Assembly (NCBI GenBank): GCA_050872785.1
Contig: JBNMHO010000001.1
Location: forward strand, 124,001-188,000
Direction of reading: 5' to 3'
Origin: UBA7862 sp050872785
GTDB lineage: Bacteria; Bacillota; Clostridia; Christensenellales; UBA1242
DNA: 64,000 nt
Shown: in pieces, positions 1-11,528 of the stretch
How the letters are laid out: every line of letters begins with the position of its first letter
Numbering within the stretch: the stretch's first letter is position 1
Notes under the pieces: generated by a model
What the model was told of the DNA's origin: nothing
What the model saw: only the letters and a program-made list of their open reading frames with translations
Database searches by the model: none
Translations under genes and position numbers: made by a program

Positions 1-2577
<2,577 letters not shown>

Positions 2578-2907
2578 TATTTGATCAACATCAGTAACTT
2601 TATTTCTAAAGTTTTATGATAAAATCGTTTGACAATGTTCTTGTTATATTACTCAGCGTAATTGAATTTACATTCAAATCGGTTTGATTTAAAATTGAAA
2701 ATACATATTACACACTTCCAACAGAAAAACTTACATGCTAAATTAAATTTAGCAGATAACTTTTTGTTGAATAAATTTGCGTTTTAATCTCTAACTAATT
2801 AGTTAAAAAATTAACTCGATATTTGTCTTCTCATATATTTTTAAATATGCAGTTGTGATGGTGCTATTGTCGTGCCGTAGCACGGTCGTGTTCCTTTCGG
2901 TGACGAC
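2578..2907 (-). other. 23S rRNA leader, about 330 nt
   Basis: AT-rich transcribed leader between the predicted start point and the mature 23S 5' end. On the minus strand its beginning can fold into two short hairpins, GTCGT/ACGAC enclosing CC-GAAA-GG, then CGTGC-TACG-GCACG (about 2870-2908). Later it holds the near-palindrome CTAAAT-TTA-ATTTAG. It contains no tRNA gene and no 16S sequence, and the short frames in it lack ribosome binding sites. Its role is probably processing or antitermination, which is inference. Confidence 0.5.
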
Positions 2908-2913
2908 ATGGCA

Positions 2914-2942
2914 AGAATACCATAATGAGTTTATAGTGTCAA
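2914..2942 (-). promoter_or_regulatory. Promoter for the 23S rRNA gene
   Basis: Minus strand: a consensus -35 TTGACA (2937-2942), a 17-nt spacer and a -10 TATTCT (2914-2919). An A/T-run stretch just upstream resembles an UP element. The predicted start is near 2907. It lies between the 23S gene and the terminator of the next gene upstream, so 23S appears to be transcribed independently. Confidence 0.65.
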
Positions 2943-3202
2943 CAACTTTTTTAAAAAAATTGTCACTTTTTTCGTCTTTTTTGCCCAAAGTTACGAACAC
3001 TCTGCCGAGTGTTTACATTTTTTGCCCATTTTTACCCTATTTTTGGTCAAAATTCTGACAAATCATAAAATAAAATTATCTTAAAACTTACCTTAAGACT
3101 TAAAGAAAATGCTTTAACATTTCCCCCCGTTCTGACAAAAATCTTTTCATGCTCTCCACCTAAAACTCACCCCACCTCTACCCTAGGACTTCCTTTTTGA
3201 CG
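2943..3202. other. Intergenic stretch upstream of the 23S promoter
   Basis: AT-rich, with no credible gene. It contains one perfect 7-bp hairpin, AACACTC-TGCC-GAGTGTT (2996-3013), followed on the plus strand by a short T run. No plus-strand gene precedes it, so its role is unclear. A weaker second promoter may lie here, but I could not identify convincing boxes. Confidence 0.4.
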
Positions 3203-3234
3203 TAAAAAAATCTCACTCGTAAAGAATGAGATTT
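3203..3234 (-). terminator. Rho-independent terminator after the DUF202-like gene
   Basis: Minus strand: AAATCTCA stem, 11-nt loop, TGAGATTT stem running into seven T residues. It begins just after the stop codon of the DUF202-like gene and separates it from the 23S promoter. Confidence 0.85.
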
Positions 3235-3239
3235 GCTGT

Positions 3240-3575
3240 TTAGTCTTCTTCCTCAAACAAGTCAAGCGCTACGCTGTCGGAAATAAATTTTCTATCAAGG
3301 TGTTTTTCAAGGTTTTTGTTTCGCTTTTTGGCAATGACATATTCCGCAACACCAAAGGCAAGGAAAAAGCCACCTATGCAAAACATTGTTATAACAAACC
3401 AGTCAAAGTTGTCGTAAGCGGCAATTTTGAGATAAGTGAATGCAAGCGACACAAACACGCAGGCCGTCCTAATATATGAAAGCAGTGACCTTTGGCAAGA
3501 CATTGCTGTTTGTTTTATGGCAAGTTTGGTTCTTAATATCTCAAGAGCGGTTGTATCTTTTTGCTTGTTAGTCAT
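3240..3575 (-). CDS. DUF202-like small membrane protein
   Basis: This 111-residue protein has a polar, basic N-terminal helix containing LRTKLAIKQTAMSCQRSLLSYIRTA. That resembles the arginine-studded 'RT.LA..RT.L...R' pattern of DUF202 (YidH-type) membrane proteins. Two hydrophobic segments follow (about residues 38-52 and 60-82), then an acidic tail ending EEED. The start is the ATG at 3575, because GGAGG sits five to six bases upstream; an in-frame GTG at 3587 overlaps that ribosome binding site and is unlikely to be used. The gene stands alone and has its own terminator. The function of DUF202 proteins is not established, and the family assignment rests on pattern recognition only. Confidence 0.7.
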   Translation of the reverse strand: MTNKQKDTTALEILRTKLAIKQTAMSCQRSLLSYIRTACVFVSLAFTYLKIAAYDNFDWFVITMFCIGGFFLAFGVAEYVIAKKRNKNLEKHLDRKFISDSVALDLFEEED

Positions 3576-3904
3576 TTGTTCCTCCACATATATAATGTTC
3601 TATATTTTCAAACTTATTATATTATATATATAGCAACTCACCATGTCAATTTTTTTGAAGAAAAATTTTCAGAAAATTTTATAATGTTCCCAGCCTCTTT
3701 TATGAAATATTATTGACCTTCTATAGAAGAACTAAGAATATTCATAAGATATTCTATTGGCTCATGTAAAAAGTGCTCCAGAACATAAATAATTTCTTCC
3801 AAAAAAACAAATAATAAAAAATATATAGTTATTTTCCCTATAAGCCAAGAAAAATATAGGGAAAAATAATATTATATGTTGAAAAAGGGAGAAAATTGTA
3901 ACCT
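3576..3904. other. Divergent AT-rich intergenic region
   Basis: This 329-bp gap lies between the minus-strand DUF202-like gene and the plus-strand XRE regulator. It must hold both promoters. The only clear structure is the inverted repeat at 3829-3869. No credible small gene was seen. Confidence 0.5.
3829..3869. promoter_or_regulatory. Inverted repeat, candidate operator of the XRE regulator
   Basis: Left arm TTATTTTCCCTATA (3829-3842), 12-nt centre, right arm TATAGGGAAAAATAA (3855-3869). The arms are complementary apart from one extra A. It lies 36 bp upstream of the XRE start codon, in the promoter area. XRE-type regulators commonly bind such dyads and control themselves; that this one does is inference. 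Confidence 0.5.
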
Positions 3905-4165
3905 ATGGGAAGACGCAAGGCGAGTCAAAATGGAAATTACAATGAAAATAGAGAAAATTTGTCAAGACTCGTTGGCGAAAACTTGAAACTCGCCCGACTT
4001 GCCAAAGGCATGACTCAACGTGAAGTGGCAACTGAACTTAACAAATATCAATCAGATTATAGCAATTATGAAACGGGGTCAATTCAGTTAGACTATGAAA
4101 AAATTGTCTATCTTTGCAAACGACTTGACATCACTCCCAATGACTTATTCGGGTTCAAATACTGA
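3905..4165 (+). CDS. XRE-family transcriptional regulator
   Basis: This 86-residue protein consists almost wholly of a Cro/CI-type helix-turn-helix (about residues 22-82). It has the typical LKLARLAKGMTQREVATEL recognition segment, then YSNYETGSIQLDYEKIVYLCKRLDITPNDLFGF, the usual ending of stand-alone XRE regulators. A basic, asparagine-rich extension of about 20 residues precedes it. No effector or oligomerisation domain is present. The ribosome binding site (AGGGAG) sits rather far from the ATG, about 13 bases. A dyad just upstream suggests autoregulation. The target genes are unknown; the protein is probably a DNA-binding repressor acting locally. Confidence 0.88.
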   Translation: MGRRKASQNGNYNENRENLSRLVGENLKLARLAKGMTQREVATELNKYQSDYSNYETGSIQLDYEKIVYLCKRLDITPNDLFGFKY

Positions 4166-4433
4166 TATATTTTAGTTTGCAAATTGTAGAGTAATAGTTC
4201 AAATCTTACTACCCCTCCGTCAACTTACGTTGCCACCTCCATTACAATGAGAGGCACACACTTAATATACTGAAAGACTAAAAACTTAATTTGAACAACA
4301 AAAAATATAAAAAATATTGGATTGAACGGGCAAAATCTCTCAAAAGTTATTTTCAAATCTAAAATTATGTGCTAAAATGTTTAGGACAACTTTTTTTGTT
4401 GTTTAATAAGGCTTAGATTAAAAAGAGGCAAAT

Positions 4434-5813
4434 ATGAAACTACTTGAAATTAAAAAATTGCACACAGAAACAAAAGAACTCAGTGGAAAAGCTGTTAAAG
4501 TCGGTGGCTGGGTCAGAAGTGTGAGGGATAGCAAAAACTTCGGGTTTATTGACCTAAATGACGGCACAAGTTTTAAAGGCGTGCAGATTGTTATTACACC
4601 AGAGAAAATTGAAAACTATGCAGAAGTTGCAAAACTTAATGCTGGGTCTAGCATAATTTGCACTGGGACTTTGGTCGAAACTCCAAACAACAAGCAAGCG
4701 TTTGAAATTCAAGCAGACAGCATAACAGTTGTTTGCAAAACAGATACAGATTATCCACTTCAAAAGAAAGGTCACTCTATGGAATTTTTGAGAGAGCAAG
4801 CCTATCTTAGACCAAGGACAAATTTGTTTAACGCTGTGTTTAGAGTTAGAAGTGAAAGTTCTTTTGCATTGCATGAGTTTTTCCACAAAGAAGGGTTTGT
4901 GTATGTGCATGCCCCAATTTTGACATCTTCCGATTGCGAAGGTGCGGGCGAATTGTTTAGAGTTAGCACGCAAGACATTTATGCGGGCAAGAAACTTGAC
5001 CCAAAAGACGAACTCTTTGGCAAAAAGGTCTTCCTTTCCCCATCGTGCCAACTTGAAGGCGAAGCCTTTGCACTCTCTATGGGAAAGATTTATACATTCG
5101 GGCCATCGTTCAGAGCGGAAAACAGCAATACTGTAAAACACGTCAACGAGTTTTGGCACATTGAACCAGAAATTGCTTTCTATGAACTTTTTGACGACAT
5201 GGACCTTATGGAAAAAATGATAAAATATGTTATCAATCACCTATTCACCCGTTGCCATGACGAACTTGAATTCTTTGACAAATTTGTGGAAAAAGGGCTG
5301 CTTGAAAAACTGCACAATGTGGCAGACAGCGAGTTCGCAAGAGTGACCTACACGGAAGCGATAGAACTTCTTTCCAAAAACAACAAAAAATTTGAATTCC
5401 CTGTTAAATGGGGTGACGACATTCAAACAGAACACGAAAAATATCTTACACAAGAAATTTACGGCAGACCAGTTTTTGTTTATGACTACCCAAAAGAAAT
5501 TAAAGCATTCTATATGAAGTTAAATGATGATAACAAAACAGTTAAGGCAACGGACCTACTTGTGCCTGGCATTGGCGAACTTTGTGGAGCAAGCGAAAGA
5601 GAAGAAAGATATGATGTTTTGCTTGAAAGAATACACGAACTTGGACTTAATGAAAAAGACTATTGGTGGTATCTCAACCTTCGTAAATTTGGCAGCGTAA
5701 AACACAGTGGTTTTGGCATGGGCTTTGACCGATTTGTCATGTATGTCACTGGCATGCAAAATATTCGTGACGTCCTTCCATTTCCAAGAACTCCAAAGAA
5801 CTGTGAGTTTTAA
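4434..5813 (+). CDS. asnS: Asparagine--tRNA ligase
   Basis: This class IIb aminoacyl-tRNA synthetase of 459 residues charges tRNA-Asn with asparagine in the cytoplasm. The N-terminal OB-fold anticodon-binding domain covers about residues 15-105 (VKVGGWVRSVRDSKNFGFIDLNDG). The catalytic core follows, with motif 2 at about 222-246 (FGPSFRAENSNTVKHVNEFW) and motif 3 at 426-433 (GFGMGFDR). Length is normal for bacterial AsnRS. The stretch written SGQL in the homologues I recall reads SCQL here (Cys205), a small oddity. AGAGG precedes the ATG. No T-box leader is visible upstream, although Bacillota aminoacyl-tRNA synthetases often have one. A strong terminator follows, so the gene is probably monocistronic. 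Confidence 0.96.
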   Translation: MKLLEIKKLHTETKELSGKAVKVGGWVRSVRDSKNFGFIDLNDGTSFKGVQIVITPEKIENYAEVAKLNAGSSIICTGTLVETPNNKQAFEIQADSITVVCKTDTDYPLQKKGHSMEFLREQAYLRPRTNLFNAVFRVRSESSFALHEFFHKEGFVYVHAPILTSSDCEGAGELFRVSTQDIYAGKKLDPKDELFGKKVFLSPSCQLEGEAFALSMGKIYTFGPSFRAENSNTVKHVNEFWHIEPEIAFYELFDDMDLMEKMIKYVINHLFTRCHDELEFFDKFVEKGLLEKLHNVADSEFARVTYTEAIELLSKNNKKFEFPVKWGDDIQTEHEKYLTQEIYGRPVFVYDYPKEIKAFYMKLNDDNKTVKATDLLVPGIGELCGASEREERYDVLLERIHELGLNEKDYWWYLNLRKFGSVKHSGFGMGFDRFVMYVTGMQNIRDVLPFPRTPKNCEF

Positions 5814-5888
5814 ATGACAAAAACTGCTTGAACAGCAAGAAGAGCAAGGTATGTAAGTTTAGGGCGGTTGAAATAATGTTAATATTAA

Positions 5889-5926
5889 AAAAGAACTTTA
5901 TCGCTTAAGATAGAGTTCTTTTTTTG
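5889..5926 (+). terminator. Rho-independent terminator after asnS
   Basis: AAGAACTTTATC and GATAGAGTTCTT form a largely paired stem with a short GCTTAA loop, followed by T runs. It lies 75 bp after the asnS stop. Confidence 0.85.
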
Positions 5927-6011
5927 TTTATAATGTTGCTTTCTCTTGCTAGCAAAATTGGTTTATCTCTTAAAATTAAAGTCGTTTTCTAACCGAGATG
6001 AATTTTCGCAT

Positions 6012-6050
6012 AAACAAAATTCTCTTTGTTAATCAATCTTTATCAAGAGA
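6012..6050 (-). terminator. Weak candidate terminator after the CvpA-repeat gene
   Basis: Minus strand: a 6-bp TCTCTT/AAGAGA stem with an 18-nt loop, followed by the T-rich ATTTTGTTT. It lies 15-50 bp past the stop codon. The loop is long and the T run interrupted, so this is tentative. Confidence 0.35.
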
Positions 6051-6064
6051 GATTTGCATATTCT

Positions 6065-9000
6065 TTACACAGCTGGCACAAGGTCAATTTGGTGGAATTC
6101 TGCTTGAAGGTCGGTCATTAAGTCTGCATAGTAGGTGTCGCCAGTGTAGGTTTCTTGAGGAGCATCTGTTGCATGAGAGTTGAAGGCATATTTTTCGTTG
6201 TTTAGGATTTCGTCAACTCGTGCAGAGCCTCCCTTATTCTCTGGGTCGGAAGATGTTGGAAGTTTTTCTTCTGCCACTGTTTTCATTTGGTCGAAGGCAA
6301 TGCTTGCGATGTCTTTTGCAATTTTCTCGTCCGCCACCCATTGCATTGAGGCGATGTCGTCAAGTTTTTGTCCGACTGACACTGCGTTCACTTTAAATTC
6401 GTCATAAGTTGAAACAGCTTGCAAGTCGTCAAGTTTGTTTTTGAGAGATATAACTTCGGCGAACATCTTTTCATATTTGCCAGTTTCTGTGCTATCCACC
6501 ACCTCAAGGGCTTTTGCTTTGACGTTTGAAGCGATGTCTTTATATTCAGAGTCTGCGGCGATATATGTTTTCATTTTTTGATTGAAGAAGTAGTCAAGCA
6601 CTTTTTTGATTATAACTTTGTCAAAGAGTTTGCTTCCGTCTGCTTCAGCGGCGTCAAGTTTTCCGCCAAGTCTATCCACATCAACAGTTTGATTATTCAT
6701 TTCTGTGAGCAAGGTGTCCATATGCTTAAATTCCATTTCATAATCTTCAATGTTCGCTGCATTGTTCCCTATTGTTTTGACAATGGCTTTTAGTTCGTCA
6801 CCCATATCGTTGTAAGTTGCAAGTTGTTTGTCAATAACAATCTTAATAACTTCAGCAATAACATCTCTTGTCAAAATGACACTGGCTGTTTGTGGGTTTG
6901 CAGTTATTTGATTAAATAGTTCGCCAGCAATAATTGCGTCTGGGTCATCAGAGGTCTTTCTTACAATCTTAATTGGATTTTGCTCTGCCAGTTCCTTAAG
7001 TTGAGCCATATATCCAAATTCTCTTTCATAAGACAATATTTCAACTTTTTGCGAGCCGTCTGTTGGTTTAAGTTTGTTCTTAATGAGTGCTTTGGCTGAA
7101 GAGTAGTCATTTGGGACATTTTCGTTTACATAATACACAACAATGTCACTCAAAATGCTTGGCACTAGGACAGAATTTTCTTTTATTCCGTCAATGGTTT
7201 TGCCAATTTGGACAAGAGGTTTTGAAGTGTCTTTTGCAACGTCAACAAGTTTTGTCATGTTCACAAACTCTGTTTCATATGACACAATTTGTTCCATATT
7301 TGCACAAAGTCCTGCATATTCACTGTTTCCAACAACAATGTTCTTCAAGCCGTCTTCAAGGTCTTTAGAATCGTCTTTAACAAAGTATTTCAAGAATTTT
7401 TGCAACACTTCATTTGTTAAAAGTTTGCTTTCAGTTGTTGTTTCCGATTCAAGATTGTCTGTTTTCTTGCCACTTAAAAGGTCAAATTGTCTGCCTATAG
7501 CTCCAAACTTCACTTGTTCAGCGGTGAGTTCTGGGGTTGCAGTCCAAGAAGCCTTGTTTACTGTGTCCATAAGGTTTGTAAGGTTCAAAATTTCTTTTTC
7601 ATATGAAGTTACATTTGGAACATTGTTCTTTATTGCATTTATGAGTTCACGTTTTTCATCATCGCCACCCACGAAGTCTGTTGCTTCTCTGTCGATATAA
7701 TAGCAGACAACTGCCCTAACTTCCACTGGGGTAAATATTTCACTGCCCGAGATGTCGTCAAGAAGTTCCCCCATTTTCACAAGGTCGCTTGTTTCAAAGT
7801 CTGCAACAAACAATGTTTTAAGTTTGCCAAGTTCTGCTTCCCAACTTGTGACATTGCTTTCGCCGTCAAGATAAATGTTGTTAAGCACGCTTTCTTTGAC
7901 TGTAAGTCTTGTAGCGCTGTTCACTTCAACTGCCATAATTTTGTCAATTTCAGTTTCCGTTTCGCCTTCTTTTGCCAAAAGATTTTTCTCCAAGAAGTTG
8001 TTTATCAAGGCTCGAAGGACTTTATTTTCCACAAAGAGATGTGTATTCTTCTCGCCGTCAACAGTTTTCATTGCTTCGTCAATGGCAAGTCCTAGGTTTT
8101 CAAAAGACTTGTTTTCTGGGTCGGAAAGGGCTGCTTTGTCAAAGTTTGACAATGTTCCCATTGCTTTTCTTAAAACTCTTAAAGAGTATTTAAACTCATT
8201 ACCCCAGTTTTTGATTTCACTTCTTCCGTTTGTTTTTTCGCCCGTCCAAATTTGCCCCAAGATATAGTCTTTAAGCGTCACATCTTGTTGTGTTTCGTCA
8301 ACGAGTTTTGTATCAACAACAAGGTTTAGATAATCTTTGGTTGTTGTGTCAGTTAGGTCGTCAATCAAGTTTTTGAGGACGTCTTTGATGTTATAATTTG
8401 TGATAAGCACAGATTTTCCAGCGATTGCTTTTTGAATAGCATTTCCAATTCGTTCTGCTGGGTCGTTTTCTTTTTCAACATAGTCTGCACTTAAAATCTT
8501 GTCAAATGCAAAGTCTGTTTCTTCGTTTTTAATTTGCATAACGGTGTTTATAACTGGAGCGACTGAACGAAGTTCTGCTTCCCAGCCACGAGTGACTGTT
8601 ATGTCATAAAGTGAATTTAAGATTGCAGAATATTTGCTCTCCCCGCTTTCTGTTCCGCCCAACATTTCGTTTGCTTTTGTTTTCAAATAATCGAGCAAGC
8701 CATTGTAACTGCTTTCAGATAGCAATCCGCTTCTTGCCACATCGACCACTTTGCCAAGTGAGCCATAGGCATCGCAAGCATCGTCTTCGTTTGCAAAATA
8801 TCCGTCAGTTTTCTTATCTTCAAGTTTAAGATAGGTTATGAAGTTTTCCAAAATATCTTTTAAATTTTTGCTCAAAGAATCAGCTGTAATTTCTGCTTTT
8901 TGATAGCCACTTATTCCCGTTCCCTCAAACACTTTTTCAACAGCGGAATCAACAAGGGTTGGATATTCGCTTGAAAGGAGTGTCACTTTGAAAAGGTTGT

Positions 9001-10318
9001 CAACAAATGCGGAACTGAATGTTTTTGCGTTAACGTTGTTTCTAACAAGAATTTTCACCATTTCGCTGGTTGAAGTCACTTCACCTTTTATAATTGGCAC
9101 CATAAGCCCGTTATCGTTGAACAAGGTTGCAATATCAATAATGGCGTCAATTTGGTTCATAAACATATCCACTTTTATTGGGTTATCAAGAGTAGAATTT
9201 TTGTAGGCAGTTTTGAAGAGTTCTGCATAGTCTTGCCCGTCAATTACAATTTTCAAATCTTCATTTTCTGCAAAGAATTTGTCCATAAAATATGGCAAAA
9301 GGTCGTCGCCCAACGTGTCAACAAGTTTGCTGCCCTTAAGTCCAAACAGAATGTCTTTTACATTGCTCAAAGCGTCTGCAACAGATTCCTTTGTGCAGTT
9401 GTCTTTGTTGTCTAGGAAGTTTGAAAGTGCGGTGTATTTGTTATATAGATAAATTCCGTTGTCCACTTCGCTTGCAAGATAAATTTTTTCGCCACCGACA
9501 TTTACAGTTGCCAGCCCGTCAAAGACAAGGTTTGAGAAGAAACTTATTCCAGTGTATTTTGCCACTTTGGAAGCGACAGAATTTTCATAACTGTTAAGAT
9601 ATTGCTGCGTTCCTTCGTCAATGACTGTTGGAAGATATGGCACTTCTTCGCCCACTTCATTTTGCGTTACAAGGTTGGCGTTTGCCTTTTGATAAATTGC
9701 GTTAAGTCCCACAATTGGGCTTAGGGTTGCTACGCAGATAACAAAGCCCATAACAATGCCCACAAGCATGCCGCCAAATCTGTTTTTGCCGCTTATTTCA
9801 AGGTCTGAAGGCATATCGTCTTCGTCAACTGGAACTCCACGTTTTTTAAGATTTTTAATTTTTCTTTTATATGCTTTAAGTTCTCTCTTTTTCTTGTCAA
9901 AGCATTTTGAAGCAATGATTGCCCAAATTGGATAAAGCAAAATTTTAAGCACCCAGAAGCCAAGGACAAACACAAGAACATTTAAAATCATAGTGGGAAA
10001 GTTTTCGGCGAATGTTCTTACTGCTTCGCTTTGAGATATTGCTTCGTCAAGATTGAGGCTGTTGAGAATGTTTACGCCAATGTCACTAAGTTTGCTTACG
10101 GGTCCATTTATATCAAGACCTAATGAGGAGATGTCAATGCTGTTTAGCCACGAGGAAATTACGGGCGTCAAAAACCACAGGATAACTCCCGTTACAAGAA
10201 GCCAAATAAGCCTAAAGGCAGACTTGCTTGCTCCACGTTTTAGCCCAAACAAAATGGACATCAACATGATAACACAAATCAATGCCAAGATTATATACCC
10301 AATAACTGAACTGCTCAT
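6065..10318 (-). CDS. Large membrane protein: CvpA-like N-terminus plus helical repeats
   Basis: This protein has 1,417 residues. The first ~210 carry four membrane segments (about 5-25, 35-53, 109-133, 182-206). Their arrangement resembles CvpA proteins: a glycine-rich first turn with GLKRG, and a last helix beginning GGMLVGIVMGF. The loops after helices 1 and 3 are basic (the latter KKKRELKAYKRKIKNLKKR). By the positive-inside rule both termini are then outside, and about 1,200 residues face the exterior. That part is acidic and predicted mostly helical, and repeats a [WY]ExE[FL]-type motif at 80-127-residue intervals. Ordinary CvpA proteins are about 160-200 residues, so the extension is exceptional. 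The start is the ATG at 10318, six bases after AGGAG; a TTG six bases earlier is less likely. No enzymatic motif was seen and the function is unknown. Confidence 0.7.
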   Translation of the reverse strand: MSSSVIGYIILALICVIMLMSILFGLKRGASKSAFRLIWLLVTGVILWFLTPVISSWLNSIDISSLGLDINGPVSKLSDIGVNILNSLNLDEAISQSEAVRTFAENFPTMILNVLVFVLGFWVLKILLYPIWAIIASKCFDKKKRELKAYKRKIKNLKKRGVPVDEDDMPSDLEISGKNRFGGMLVGIVMGFVICVATLSPIVGLNAIYQKANANLVTQNEVGEEVPYLPTVIDEGTQQYLNSYENSVASKVAKYTGISFFSNLVFDGLATVNVGGEKIYLASEVDNGIYLYNKYTALSNFLDNKDNCTKESVADALSNVKDILFGLKGSKLVDTLGDDLLPYFMDKFFAENEDLKIVIDGQDYAELFKTAYKNSTLDNPIKVDMFMNQIDAIIDIATLFNDNGLMVPIIKGEVTSTSEMVKILVRNNVNAKTFSSAFVDNLFKVTLLSSEYPTLVDSAVEKVFEGTGISGYQKAEITADSLSKNLKDILENFITYLKLEDKKTDGYFANEDDACDAYGSLGKVVDVARSGLLSESSYNGLLDYLKTKANEMLGGTESGESKYSAILNSLYDITVTRGWEAELRSVAPVINTVMQIKNEETDFAFDKILSADYVEKENDPAERIGNAIQKAIAGKSVLITNYNIKDVLKNLIDDLTDTTTKDYLNLVVDTKLVDETQQDVTLKDYILGQIWTGEKTNGRSEIKNWGNEFKYSLRVLRKAMGTLSNFDKAALSDPENKSFENLGLAIDEAMKTVDGEKNTHLFVENKVLRALINNFLEKNLLAKEGETETEIDKIMAVEVNSATRLTVKESVLNNIYLDGESNVTSWEAELGKLKTLFVADFETSDLVKMGELLDDISGSEIFTPVEVRAVVCYYIDREATDFVGGDDEKRELINAIKNNVPNVTSYEKEILNLTNLMDTVNKASWTATPELTAEQVKFGAIGRQFDLLSGKKTDNLESETTTESKLLTNEVLQKFLKYFVKDDSKDLEDGLKNIVVGNSEYAGLCANMEQIVSYETEFVNMTKLVDVAKDTSKPLVQIGKTIDGIKENSVLVPSILSDIVVYYVNENVPNDYSSAKALIKNKLKPTDGSQKVEILSYEREFGYMAQLKELAEQNPIKIVRKTSDDPDAIIAGELFNQITANPQTASVILTRDVIAEVIKIVIDKQLATYNDMGDELKAIVKTIGNNAANIEDYEMEFKHMDTLLTEMNNQTVDVDRLGGKLDAAEADGSKLFDKVIIKKVLDYFFNQKMKTYIAADSEYKDIASNVKAKALEVVDSTETGKYEKMFAEVISLKNKLDDLQAVSTYDEFKVNAVSVGQKLDDIASMQWVADEKIAKDIASIAFDQMKTVAEEKLPTSSDPENKGGSARVDEILNNEKYAFNSHATDAPQETYTGDTYYADLMTDLQAEFHQIDLVPAV
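6440..8597 (-). repeat. Eight degenerate helical repeats in the CvpA-repeat protein
   Basis: Repeat anchors in order from the N-terminal side: GWEAELRSV (~8575), NWGNEFKYS (~8195), SWEAELGKL (~7830), SYEKEILNL (~7590), SYETEFVNM (~7270), SYEREFGYM (~7025), DYEMEFKHM (~6735), KYEKMFAEV (~6460). Each is followed by L plus a helix of about 15 residues, and most lead into a segment ending in V..YY or similar. Divergence is high, so these are old protein-level repeats and not DNA-level tandem repeats. Confidence 0.6.
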
Positions 10319-10448
10319 AGTCAACTCCTATATAATTATTTTTAAATTATACAACAATAATATACGACAAAATGCAAAAAGTTCAAAATGATTTTGTTTT
10401 GTTTGCGACAATTTTTGCCAACTTTTCATAAAAGAATAAGAGGTTTAT

Positions 10449-11528
10449 ATGAAAATTTGTGTTTATGCCATATGCAAAAACGAAGAAAAGTTTGCAAAAC
10501 GCTGGATAGATAGCATGAGCGAGGCAGACGAAATTTACGTTTTGGACACGGGAAGCAGTGACAAAAGTGTTGAACTATTAAGAAGTCTTGGAGCAAAAGT
10601 TACAGTCAAAGCAGTTTCCCCATGGCGGTTTGACGTTGCAAGAAACATAAGCCTATCCCTTGTGCCAGACGACTGCGACATTTGTGTTTGCACCGACCTT
10701 GACGAGGTTTTTGAAAAAGGGTGGCGGGAAAAACTTGAAAATGCATGGCAAAAGAACATTCACCGCCAGTGCCTCTACACTTATGTTTGGGATGTCCTTG
10801 AAAACGGCACAGACGGAACAACTTTTTTGTATCAAAAAATTCACGCACGACATGGCTTTGAATGGGTTTATCCCGTGCATGAAGTTTTATCCGCAACGCC
10901 CGCAGTGACTGCCCACGAAACATGCCCCTGCGAAAACATTGTTCTTAGGCATTATCCCGACAGCACAAAAAGCAGAGGACAATATTTAGAACTTCTTAAA
11001 CTGAGTGTTGCCGAACACCCCGAAAGCGACCGCAACACACATTATCTTGCTCGTGAATTTATGTTTGCTGGCGACTACACCTCTGCCATAAAATACTTTA
11101 AAAGACATTTGAAACTTCCCACAGCAACTTGGAATGAAGAACGGAGTGCAAGTTTAAGATACATTGGCGATTGCTATTATTATCAGAACAAACTTCCGCT
11201 TGCAAGAAAGTTTTATGAAAAGTCAATTTGCGAATGTCCCGAAACACGAGAAGGATATTTTGCCCTAGCAAAACTTTTATATTTTCAAAAAAAATATTTT
11301 GACTGCTTTGTTCTTCTAAAAGCCATGCTCGAAATTAAGACCAGAAACTTAACTTACATTTCTTCCCCCGAGTGTTGGGGCGATGCTCCATACGACTTGT
11401 TATCCCTTTGCTCGCACTTTTTGGGCATGAAAAAAGAGGCATATAACTACTGCCTCTTAGCATTATCCAAAAACCCACAAGACAAACGGCTTAAGGATAA
11501 TTTGCAATATTTTAAAACTCACCTTTAA
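10449..11528 (+). CDS. Family 2 glycosyltransferase with TPR repeats
   Basis: This 359-residue protein has an N-terminal GT-A fold of family 2: MKICVYAICKNEEKF, then DTGSSD (33-38) for nucleotide-sugar binding and the DLDE acid motif (83-86) that replaces the usual DxD metal site. From about residue 195 it carries tetratricopeptide-like helices (TSAIKYFKRHLKL, PLARKFYEKSICECPE, EAYNYCLLALSKNP). This GT2-TPR layout is known in bacteria, including SunS-type peptide glycosyltransferases, but the acceptor here cannot be read from sequence. No membrane segment is seen, so it is cytosolic. AGAGG precedes the ATG. Its 3' end overlaps the convergent gene at 11512-11528 by 17 bp. Confidence 0.9.
   Translation: MKICVYAICKNEEKFAKRWIDSMSEADEIYVLDTGSSDKSVELLRSLGAKVTVKAVSPWRFDVARNISLSLVPDDCDICVCTDLDEVFEKGWREKLENAWQKNIHRQCLYTYVWDVLENGTDGTTFLYQKIHARHGFEWVYPVHEVLSATPAVTAHETCPCENIVLRHYPDSTKSRGQYLELLKLSVAEHPESDRNTHYLAREFMFAGDYTSAIKYFKRHLKLPTATWNEERSASLRYIGDCYYYQNKLPLARKFYEKSICECPETREGYFALAKLLYFQKKYFDCFVLLKAMLEIKTRNLTYISSPECWGDAPYDLLSLCSHFLGMKKEAYNYCLLALSKNPQDKRLKDNLQYFKTHL

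Noticed and set aside
4166..4433. T-box riboswitch before asnS
   Set aside because: I looked for the conserved T-box core and a terminator/antiterminator pair and saw neither.
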